Shown piece after piece: positions 1-5,025 of a stretch of DNA of 9,268 nt. The notes under the pieces were generated by a model. It worked only from the letters and a program-made list of their open reading frames with translations, was not told the origin of the DNA and ran no database searches. The translations under genes were made by a program, and so were the position numbers. Source of the stretch: DATBSK01 sp964532485 (GTDB lineage: Bacteria; Actinomycetota; Acidimicrobiia; IMCC26256; PALSA-555); contig CAZHKE010000086.1 in the NCBI GenBank assembly GCA_964532485.1, positions 1 to 9,268 of the forward strand, written 5' to 3'. Positions within the stretch are counted from its first letter, which is position 1, and each line of letters starts with the position of its first letter.

Positions 1-34
1 GGTGGCTACTGTGCGCAGCCAAGCGTGCCGACCC

Positions 35-40
35 AAGGGA
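35..40 (+). promoter_or_regulatory. Ribosome binding site of the first secreted-protein gene
   Basis: AAGGGA lies 8 nt upstream of the ATG at 49. This favours that ATG over the in-frame GTG at 25, which would add eight polar residues ahead of the signal peptide and has no comparable purine-rich site in the visible sequence. Confidence 0.65.
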
Positions 41-48
41 ACACAAAC

Positions 49-855
49 ATGAAGACCGTCCGGAGCATCGGGACCGTCCGGGCCGTCGCCGCGGTGCTGT
101 GCCTCGCCGGAATGAGCCTCGCCGCGTCGGCCGCGATCGCCGGCGCCGACCGAGTCACGGGTTCGAAGCCCAAGGCGGTGATCGTCAAGGGCTCCGGTGA
201 TCTCGCGCCGGTGATCGAGAAGTACCAGAAGCTGCTCGGCGCCGACAACGGCGGCGTGCCCGAGTCGTACCCGTCGGGCCGGCGCGAGATCAACTGGGAC
301 GGCGTCCCCGACGAGCTCTCCCAGCCGAACGGCTACCCGCCCGACTTCTTCAACGCCCCGTTCGAGCCCCGTGCTCGGGGCGCGGTGCTGAGCACGCCCG
401 GTGACCACCTCGGCGTGAGCGCCGCTGCCGACAACCCGTTCGGCGCCCCGGTTCGGTTCGGCGACATCAACCCCAGCTACGTCGACACGTTCGTCACCCA
501 CAGCCCCGAGAAGCTGTTCTCACCGGTCGGCAGCAACGTGGCGAGCATCGAGTTCTTCGTACCCGGCACCGACACCCCCGCGGTGACGCGCGGGTTCGGC
601 GCGGTCTACACCGACGTCGACAGCAAGGAGACGGCCGCGTTCAAGTTCTTCGACAAGAAGGGGAAGGCGCTCGGCACCTACGCGGTGCCCAAGTCGAAGG
701 ACGGGCTGTCGTTCCTGGGCGTCGCGTTCCCGAAGGCGATCGTCGGCCGGGTGCAGATCGTCTACGGCACCAACGAGCTCGGGCCCGACGACAGCAAGAA
801 GAACGACGTCGCGGTGATGGACGACTTCATCTTCGGCGAACCGCAAGAGGCATGA
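49..855 (+). CDS. Secreted protein of unknown function, beta-rich, with a VMDDFIFGEP-type C-terminus
   Basis: The product is 268 residues. Residues 1-33 form a signal peptide: basic MKTVR start, hydrophobic AVAAVLCLAGMSLAASAAIA, then a small-residue AGA cleavage region. The mature part has SGRREINWDGVPD (about 76-88), RGFGAVYTDVD (181-191), DGLSFLGVAFP (218-228) and VAVMDDFIFGEP (254-265). I recognise this motif order from a widespread group of uncharacterised exported bacterial proteins. I know of no proven activity for them. Alternating hydrophobic residues and many Gly/Pro suggest a beta-sandwich, possibly a ligand-binding fold, but this is inference. There is no LPXTG motif, lipobox or C-terminal membrane helix, so it is probably released or loosely attached. 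Its TGA overlaps the ATG of the next gene (ATGA), so the two are probably co-transcribed and translationally coupled. The promoter must lie upstream of the window or in its first bases. Confidence 0.85.
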   Translation: MKTVRSIGTVRAVAAVLCLAGMSLAASAAIAGADRVTGSKPKAVIVKGSGDLAPVIEKYQKLLGADNGGVPESYPSGRREINWDGVPDELSQPNGYPPDFFNAPFEPRARGAVLSTPGDHLGVSAAADNPFGAPVRFGDINPSYVDTFVTHSPEKLFSPVGSNVASIEFFVPGTDTPAVTRGFGAVYTDVDSKETAAFKFFDKKGKALGTYAVPKSKDGLSFLGVAFPKAIVGRVQIVYGTNELGPDDSKKNDVAVMDDFIFGEPQEA

Positions 856-1409
856 CGAGCATGGGTCGACATGTGTTTGCGATCGTGATCGTCGCGAGCC
901 TGGCCGTGGTCGTGCCGGGCACGATCGCCGGCGCGGGCTCGGACCGGCCCACACCCAAGCAGTGGGCGAAGGGCGTCTGCTCGAGCATCGAGGACTGGAT
1001 CACCTCGATCCAGGACACCGTGTCGTCGCTGTCGGACGCGGACTCGATCGAGGACGCGGTCGACACCGCGAGCACCTCCATCCAGGACGCCACCAACCAG
1101 CTCGGCAGCGATCTCGGCGATCTCGGGGTGCCCCAGACGAAGGACGCCAAGAAGGCCGATCAGGCGCTGACCAAGCTCGACAAGCAGCTCGAGAAGGACG
1201 TGCAGAGCATCGAGGACTCGCTCGCCGACCCGGGCAGTGGTGCGGTCGAGATCGCAGCGACGTTCGCCGACATCGGCACCACGATCCAGAAGGCGATCAA
1301 CCAGGTGCGCTCCGCCGGGGAGAGCCTCTCCGGGCTCAACCGCAGCGGTGAGCTCCAGAAGGCGCTCAAGAGCTCGCCGGCCTGCAAGTCGCTGAAGAAC
1401 GCGGTCTGA
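852..1409 (+). CDS. Small exported alpha-helical protein with two cysteines, function unknown
   Basis: The product is 185 residues. An N-terminal hydrophobic stretch (about 8-28, VFAIVIVASLAVVVPGTIAG) followed by AGAGS looks like a signal peptide. The remainder is rich in Asp, Ser, Gln, Lys and Ala with heptad-like hydrophobics (for example SIEDWITSIQDTVSSL and ALTKLDKQLEKDVQSIEDSL), so it should be mostly helical. The only two cysteines, C43 (KGVCSS) and C178 (SPACKS), sit near the ends of the mature chain and could form a disulfide closing a helical bundle. There is no recognisable catalytic motif, and I do not recognise a named family. The ATG at 852 overlaps the upstream stop. A second in-frame ATG at 861 has better spacing (10 nt) from AAGAGG at 845-850 and may be the real start; both keep the signal peptide. 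It probably acts outside the membrane together with, or in the same condition as, its upstream partner. Confidence 0.8.
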   Translation: MTSMGRHVFAIVIVASLAVVVPGTIAGAGSDRPTPKQWAKGVCSSIEDWITSIQDTVSSLSDADSIEDAVDTASTSIQDATNQLGSDLGDLGVPQTKDAKKADQALTKLDKQLEKDVQSIEDSLADPGSGAVEIAATFADIGTTIQKAINQVRSAGESLSGLNRSGELQKALKSSPACKSLKNAV

Positions 1410-1419
1410 GCCGCCTCGA

Positions 1420-1740
1420 TCAGGCTCCAGGCGCCCGGAAGCCGCTCTTCTTCTTCCCGGCCCGGTCGATCTCCTCGGGAGTGAGGAGCACGGTCGTCGT
1501 CACCGAGACTCGCCCGGAGGACGAGACCTCCATCGCGAGCGCGGCGGTGGTCTCGTTGTCGGGCATCTCCATGATGCCGACGACGTCGTCGTCGCCGAAG
1601 GCGAAGTAGAAGGATTCGAGCTTGCCGCCCAGCGCCTCGATGGCACCCTTGACGGTGTCGTGGCGGGCGGTCCCGCCTTCGCTCAACACGCCCGCGACGC
1701 CCTCGGGCGACAGCGACGCTCGGAAGAGGTACTTGGGCAT
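1420..1740 (-). CDS. GYD domain-containing protein
   Basis: The product is 106 residues, which is the normal size for this family of single-domain alpha/beta proteins. It begins MPKYLFRASLSPEGVAGVL, where the family expects a first strand followed by a helix. It continues with KGAIEALGGKLESFYFAFGDDDVVGIMEMPDN, in which the FAFGDDDVVGI segment corresponds to the GYD signature (Gly-Tyr-Asp, here Gly-Asp-Asp). After that come an Ala-rich helix and the strand VSVTTTVLLTPEEID. The fold resembles ferredoxin-like dimeric barrels. No enzymatic activity is established for the family as far as I know. The start is supported by GGAGGT at 1745-1750. The 3' end faces the exported helical protein gene with only 10 bp between the stops and no visible terminator. 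It is divergent from the F420 oxidoreductase gene and may share control with it. Confidence 0.88.
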   Translation of the reverse strand: MPKYLFRASLSPEGVAGVLSEGGTARHDTVKGAIEALGGKLESFYFAFGDDDVVGIMEMPDNETTAALAMEVSSSGRVSVTTTVLLTPEEIDRAGKKKSGFRAPGA

Positions 1741-1744
1741 CTGG

Positions 1745-1750
1745 ACCTCC
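1745..1750 (-). promoter_or_regulatory. Shine-Dalgarno site of the GYD gene
   Basis: The minus strand reads GGAGGT, then CCAG, then ATG at 1740. This strong anti-SD match fixes the start well inside the long open frame that continues upstream. Spacing is slightly short (4 nt). Confidence 0.75.
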
Positions 1751-1844
1751 CTGGTCCTGACTGGCTGCCGTGTCGATGACCGGCTGCCCCACGTTCGCGC
1801 CCGCGTCGGCTCGCGGGCAATCGCCGCGACGCCGCCAGGGGTCG

Positions 1845-1850
1845 TAGTGT
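1845..1850 (+). promoter_or_regulatory. -10 element of a probable leaderless promoter for the F420 oxidoreductase gene
   Basis: TAGTGT fits the actinobacterial TANNNT -10 pattern and ends 7 nt before the ATG at 1858. There is no Shine-Dalgarno sequence before this ATG, so transcription probably starts at or next to the A of ATG, giving a leaderless mRNA. I see no good -35 hexamer at 16-18 bp, so other activator input is possible. Confidence 0.55.
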
Positions 1851-1857
1851 TCGGGCC

Positions 1858-2301
1858 ATGCCCAGCGACTTCCAGCTCAAGGCCATGAACGCCGTCCACC
1901 AGGGCATGCTCAAGCTCAGCTTCGGGCGCCTCGGCTGGCGCGCCGGCGGGATGCCGGCGCTCGAGCTGACGACGAAGGGACGCAAGAGCGGTCAGCCCCG
2001 GACGGTGATGCTGACGTCGCCGGTGCAGGAGGGCGACGCGATCGTGATCGTCGCGTCCCGGGGCGGCGACGACACGCACCCCGCCTGGTTCCTGAACCTG
2101 CGCGACGACCCGGACGTGGAGGTCGCGTTCGCGGGGAAGCCGAAGCAGAAGATGCGGGCGCGGGTGGCGAACGCGCAGGAGCGACCGGCGCTGTGGGCGA
2201 AGGTGACAGCCGAGCAGCCGCGCTACGGCGGGTACCAGACGAAGACCGATCGCGAGATCCCGCTCGTGCTCCTCGAGCCGGTGGGCGCCGCGGGCGGGTA
2301 G
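1858..2301 (+). CDS. Ddn-like F420H2-dependent oxidoreductase (nitroreductase family, deazaflavin-dependent)
   Basis: The product is 147 residues, close to the usual ~150 of the FDOR-A/Ddn group of split beta-barrel enzymes that use reduced F420 to reduce quinones, nitro compounds or other acceptors. The diagnostic segment LTTKGRKSGQPRTVML (37-52) supplies the Lys/Arg/Ser residues that contact the F420 phosphate and tail. IVIVASRGGDDTHPAWFLNL (62-81) matches the family's flavin-contacting strand and the W-x-L-N-L motif. PDVEVAFAG follows, and the C-terminal RYGGYQTKTDREIPLVLLEP (122-141) corresponds to the Tyr-rich active-site region and last strand. The N-terminal helix (FQLKAMNAVHQGMLKLSFG) is amphipathic and in relatives helps membrane association. 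The substrate cannot be read from sequence. The gene stops 3 nt before an assembly gap, so any downstream operon partner is unseen. It is divergent from the GYD gene. Confidence 0.92.
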   Translation: MPSDFQLKAMNAVHQGMLKLSFGRLGWRAGGMPALELTTKGRKSGQPRTVMLTSPVQEGDAIVIVASRGGDDTHPAWFLNLRDDPDVEVAFAGKPKQKMRARVANAQERPALWAKVTAEQPRYGGYQTKTDREIPLVLLEPVGAAGG

Positions 2302-2304
2302 CGG

Positions 2305-2404
2305 NNNNNNNNNNNNNNNNNNNNNNNNNNNNNNNNNNNNNNNNNNNNNNNNNNNNNNNNNNNNNNNNNNNNNNNNNNNNNNNNNNNNNNNNNNNNNNNN
2401 NNNN
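2305..2404. other. Assembly gap of 100 N between the F420 oxidoreductase and HNH endonuclease genes
   Basis: The run of exactly 100 N is a scaffolding placeholder; the true length is unknown. It removes the 3' end of the HNH gene and anything between the two convergent genes. DUF222-HNH genes are often multicopy in actinobacterial genomes, which could explain why assembly stopped here. Confidence 0.97.
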
Positions 2405-3428
2405 GGCCGCCGTCCTCGAGGGCGACGACGTGGTCGTACTCGAGGTGGAAGTCGGCGTCGCAGCCGGGCTGGCCGCACACCGGGTAGCGCTCGTCGAGCC
2501 AGTCCTTCAGCCACTGCGGGTAGTAGCGGCGATCGCTCGAGAACTCGGGCAGCAGCTCGCCGTCGCGGGGGACGGCACGCACCTTGGCGTCGGCGAGCAT
2601 CGCCCGGGCGATCGTGACCGGGATCGGCCCCACGCCCGTGATCTCGCAGCGCTCGCCCTTGCGGACGTGACCGCGGCCCAGCGCGGCCTCGTCGCACACG
2701 AGGTGCGCCGACGTCGCCTGGCGCGGGCCGCGGACGACGAGTGCGTGCAGCGCGTCGGCGGCGTAGGCCTCGCGCGACTCGTGGCGGCCGGACGCCCGGG
2801 CCTCTCGGAAGATCAGGTCGGTCTCGGCGTCGAGGGCTGCCTTGACCTCGGCGCCCTGGTCGGGCGACAGGCGCCACTGCCCGCAGGCGGCGCTGTCGCT
2901 GTCGATCCACTGCCGCAGCGATCGGCTGTCGTGCAGGCGCTGCGCCCAGGCCGCGTCGTCGGCCTCGGCCGCGGCGCGCACACGCCGGCAGCGGTCCTTC
3001 AGCCCCTTCATCGAGGTGCGCCGCCGGGCCGCGCCCACCAGCTCGGCCTCGGCGCCGGGGTCCTTCCGGGCGGCGCCGGTGATCTCGTGGGCCTGGGCCT
3101 CTGACAGCCGACCGGTGCGGAACGCCTCGGCCGTCGCGGGCAGCTCGTCGAGCGCGTCGACGGTCTCGAGCGCTCGCACCGCCGACGCCACCGTGTCGCC
3201 CGTCGTGTCGGCGAGCCAGTGCCCGACGGTGCGCGCGCCGGCGTCGCGGTAGGCGCGGGTGTCGTCGACGCGGGTGGCGGCGAGGGTCGAGCCTGCGGCG
3301 CCGAGGTGCTTGACCCGGGCGAACAGCTCGACCGCCCGCACGGCGGCCGGCCCGTCGAGCAGCCGCGGCTCGAAGTCGCGCACCAGCGCCTCGAGCGTGG
3401 TGACCGCGGCGCGCAGGTCGTCGAGCAT
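2405..3428 (-). CDS. DUF222 / HNH endonuclease (13E12 repeat family), 3' end missing in gap
   Basis: 341 residues are visible before the gap. Residues 1 to about 300 are the helical DUF222 region, with the typical ALDELPATAEAFRTGRLSEAQAHEI segment and the later LVVRGP..SAHLVCDEAAL and CEITGVGPIPVTIARAML segments. The HNH nuclease domain starts at WLDERYPVCGQPGCDADF (C318 and C323, probable zinc ligands) and DHVVALEDGG (D332, H333, the first HNH histidine). The Asn and last CxxxH half, expected within about 40 residues, fall in the gap, so this is a truncated assembly and not necessarily a broken gene. The ATG at 3428 has GAGGA at 3439-3443, 10 nt upstream. Known role: metal-dependent DNA cleavage is expected from the HNH fold, but the biological target of this family is unsettled. 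Its promoter carries a LexA operator, so damage-induced expression is predicted. Confidence 0.93.
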
Positions 3429-3450
3429 CGTCCGTGCATCCTCGTGATGA

Positions 3451-3467
3451 GCCGGCGGCGTGCCGGC
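3451..3467 (-). other. GC-rich hairpin in the HNH gene leader
   Basis: GCCGGC at 3451-3456 and again at 3462-3467 can pair around a 5-nt loop in the predicted 5' untranslated region, about 8 nt upstream of the GAGGA ribosome site. It could damp translation, but GCCGGC is self-complementary and common in high-GC DNA, so chance is a real alternative. Confidence 0.3.
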
Positions 3468-3510
3468 GGGTGGGAGGCAGGACGTTCAGCTCGTCCGCGA
3501 AGCTGCCCGA

Positions 3511-3539
3511 ACCCTACACGAACATATGTTCGATGTCAA
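3511..3539 (-). promoter_or_regulatory. Housekeeping-type promoter of the HNH endonuclease gene
   Basis: On the minus strand TTGACA (3539-3534) is a perfect -35 hexamer. It is followed by a 17-bp spacer and TAGGGT (3516-3511), a TANNNT -10. Transcription would start near 3504, leaving a leader of about 75 nt before the ATG at 3428. The TGA stop of the upstream SRPBCC gene (3538-3536) lies inside the -35 hexamer. The spacer is almost entirely occupied by the LexA-like palindrome, so repressor binding would directly block RNA polymerase. Confidence 0.8.
3519..3532. promoter_or_regulatory. LexA operator (SOS box) CGAACATATGTTCG
   Basis: This is a perfect 14-bp palindrome. It matches the Gram-positive/actinobacterial LexA consensus CGAAC-N4-GTTCG with the preferred A/T-rich centre. 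It sits between the -35 and -10 of the HNH gene promoter, the position expected for a repressor site. Binding by this organism's LexA is inferred; lexA itself is not in the window. Confidence 0.85.
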
Positions 3540-4081
3540 GCCGCCGCTTCGCCCTGGGTGCGCTGGTGGTCGCGTTCGGCGAGCCTCTTGAACGTCCGGA
3601 GCTGCTTGCGCATCATGACGAGGTCGCCGAGGGGCGGCACGCGGCGCATCGCCTTGGCGCTGCCCGGGAAGCGCACGACCACCTTGGCGAGCAGCCGTGT
3701 CCGGTCGTCCGCGAGGGGCGTCACCAGGTAGCCGACGGCGAGCTCGCCGAAGCGCGACTCCGCGACGTGCAGCGTGAGCGAGCGGTCGCGCTCGAAGCCC
3801 GCGATCTCGAAGAACACGAGGGCACGCTGCCCGAGCTCGAGCTCGTCGGCGCCGGGCGTCAGCTCTTGGGGGCTGCGGCGGCCGCGGTTGTCGACCCAGT
3901 CGTAGCTGTAGGGAGCGACGCGCAGCTGGCAGAGCCAGCGCCACACGAGCGCCGGGGGCGCGTCGACGTCGAGCGCGCGGTACGCCTCCTGGTGCGGATC
4001 GGTGATGAGGTCGTCGACGGCGTAGTGGGCTTCGCGCTCGGCCGCGGTTTCGCCCCAGGAGTACCCGAGGCGCCTCAGCAC
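3536..4081 (-). CDS. SRPBCC family protein (START/polyketide-cyclase-like fold)
   Basis: The product is 181 residues. The segment HQEAYRALDVDAPPALVWRW (about 30-49) is the classic SRPBCC entry strand and helix. It is followed by LCQLRVAPYSYDWVDNRGRR and SPQELTPGADELELGQ, then the strands ALVFFEIAGFERDRSLTLHV and AVGYLVTPLADDRTRLLAKVVV, and a C-terminal helix (LVMMRKQLRTFKRLAE). This is the helix-grip fold used to bind hydrophobic ligands; no catalytic residue or ligand can be assigned. The YSYDWVDNRGRRSP segment is shared by a set of actinobacterial SRPBCC proteins I recognise. The GTG at 4081 is the first possible start, because TAG lies three codons upstream, and no good ribosome site precedes it. 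The stop codon is embedded in the -35 of the downstream HNH gene promoter. It is a soluble cytoplasmic protein with no signal peptide. Confidence 0.85.
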   Translation of the reverse strand: MLRRLGYSWGETAAEREAHYAVDDLITDPHQEAYRALDVDAPPALVWRWLCQLRVAPYSYDWVDNRGRRSPQELTPGADELELGQRALVFFEIAGFERDRSLTLHVAESRFGELAVGYLVTPLADDRTRLLAKVVVRFPGSAKAMRRVPPLGDLVMMRKQLRTFKRLAERDHQRTQGEAAA

Positions 4082-4275
4082 ATCGGCCTAGGCGGCCGAT
4101 GCGCTGGCGCGTGATGGGTTGGCCGGTCGTGTCTCGAGACCCCGTCGAGCCCAGCGACGATCGCCCGACGGCTGTCAGAGCGCGGGCACACGGAGGGCCT
4201 CTCAAGGGGGGAACTCCCCAGTGTACCGAGCGGCGGGAGGTACGGCGCCGGCGGGGAAGAGAACGAGGCCGAGCC
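4082..4275. other. Intergenic region between the coiled-coil gene and the SRPBCC gene
   Basis: 194 bp with no convincing gene. The minus strand has TACACT (4225-4220), a possible TANNNT -10 that would give SRPBCC a leader of about 130 nt, but no -35 is visible at 17 bp. Short inverted repeats (GTACC/GGTAC at 4223-4243, GGGG/CCCC around 4206-4219) could fold behind the coiled-coil gene stop, without a T-tract. None of these is strong. Confidence 0.4.
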
Positions 4276-4844
4276 TCAGACGGAGAGCGCGACCGCGACC
4301 GAGATCGCCGTTCCACCGAGCACGGCGGTGAGCACGGTCGTGAACATCCAGACCAGGATGCGGTGCTCACTCCCCCGCACGGCGTCGTTGATCGCGGACG
4401 TGAGTCGGATCTCGGTCGTCTCGAGATCACGCTTCGTCGCCGCGGCCAGACCGTCCAGATCACGCTTCGTCGCCGCGGCCAGACCGTCNNNNNNNNNNNN
4501 NNNNNNNNNNNNNNNNNNNNNNNNNNNNNNNNNNNNNNNNNNNNNNNNNNNNNNNNNNNNNNNNNNNNNNNNNNNNNNNNNNNNNNNNTCGTCGCCGCGG
4601 CCAGACCGTCCAGATCACGCTTCGTCGCCGCGGCCAGACCGTCCAGATCACGCTTCGTCGCCGCGGCCAGACCGTCGAAATCACGCTTCGTCGCCGCGGC
4701 CAGACCGTCGAAATCACGCTTCGTCGCGACGTCCGCCCAGCCGACCGGCGGCAGCATCTCCATCAGCGTGTCGCCGCTCTCGATGCCGAGCATCCGCCTC
4801 GCGCTCTCGTGGAGCTCGTGCCGTCTCGCCTCATCGATCGCCAT
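4276..4844 (-). CDS. Membrane-anchored coiled-coil protein with 11-residue tandem repeats, interrupted by assembly gap
   Basis: N-terminal part (from 4844): MAIDEARRHELHESARRMLG, then DTLMEMLPPVGWADV, then tandem copies of ATKRD(F/L)DGLAA. After the gap the other side continues with the same repeat, then LETTEIRLTSAINDAVRGSE and a C-terminal hydrophobic helix (HRILVWMFTTVLTAVLGGTA followed by ISVAVALSV) before the TGA at 4276. The body should be a hendecad coiled coil, with a single C-terminal transmembrane anchor leaving the coil in the cytoplasm. The LMEMLPPVGWADVATKRD start resembles a group of small uncharacterised actinobacterial proteins, and the architecture recalls DUF1640-like coiled-coil membrane proteins. 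Function is unknown. The two flanks are out of frame with 100 N but in frame if the gap is 11+33n bp, giving 159+11n residues. GGGAG at 4851-4855 supports the start. Confidence 0.82.
4435..4721. repeat. 33-bp coding minisatellite inside the coiled-coil gene
   Basis: Full units start at 4435, 4590, 4623, 4656 and 4689, with a 21-bp partial unit at 4468-4488 next to the gap. Units are nearly identical. The main difference is a Phe codon (TTC) in the two units nearest the gene start and a Leu codon (CTG) in the inner ones. The unit is a multiple of 3, so copy-number change keeps the frame. At 4722 the array decays into unique sequence. It is not a CRISPR array because there are no spacers. Confidence 0.95.
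4489..4588. other. Assembly gap of 100 N inside the tandem repeat
   Basis: The 100-N placeholder falls inside the 33-bp array, a typical short-read failure. From repeat phase (left flank ends in ACCGTC, right flank begins with the final T of a unit) the true missing length should be 11+33n bp, not 100. Confidence 0.95.
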
Positions 4845-4850
4845 GTTCGT

Positions 4851-4855
4851 CTCCC
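4851..4855 (-). promoter_or_regulatory. Ribosome binding site of the coiled-coil gene
   Basis: The minus strand reads GGGAG, then a 6-nt spacer, then ATG at 4844. This selects that ATG within an open frame that continues upstream to about 5060. Confidence 0.65.
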
Positions 4856-4960
4856 GACTTCCGGGTCGCAAGGAAGGGGAGCCGCCGGCGATCACGCCGC
4901 GCCCGGTTCCCGAGGCGTGCGGCGATGATCGTGTCGGGGTGTGACAACACCACCGCAACC

Positions 4961-5009
4961 GAGCACGTGACGTTCGAGTGGAAGTGTTGCCCTCGAGCGT
5001 CACTTGCTC
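4961..5009 (-). terminator. Long inverted repeat downstream of typA, probable terminator
   Basis: The arm at 4961-4978 (GAGCACGTGACGTTCGAG) and the arm at 4992-5009 (CTCGAGCGTCACTTGCTC) pair over 16 of 18 positions around a 13-nt loop. The structure begins 17 nt beyond the typA stop. There is no T-tract, which is common for actinobacterial hairpin terminators. It also lies upstream of the coiled-coil gene and would insulate it from typA transcription. A protein-binding site is an alternative. Confidence 0.6.
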
Positions 5010-5025
5010 CGAGGAGGTGGAGGGG

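Noticed and set aside
2223..2304. Apparent C-terminal extension of the HNH protein beyond gap 1
   Set aside because: Frame continuity through 100 N is accidental. The residues after the gap are the antisense of the F420 oxidoreductase gene.
1420..2910. 496-residue minus-strand open frame spanning gap 1
   Set aside because: It runs through N and through the complements of the F420 oxidoreductase and HNH genes. Only its last 106 codons (GYD protein) are real.
3219..4114. Overlapping plus-strand open frames at 3219-3731 and 3434-4114
   Set aside because: Both are antisense to the SRPBCC and HNH genes and would run across the SOS promoter. No ribosome site or recognisable domain.
4435..4721. 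CRISPR-like direct repeats
   Set aside because: Units are contiguous without spacers and encode an in-frame 11-residue repeat, so it is a coding tandem repeat.
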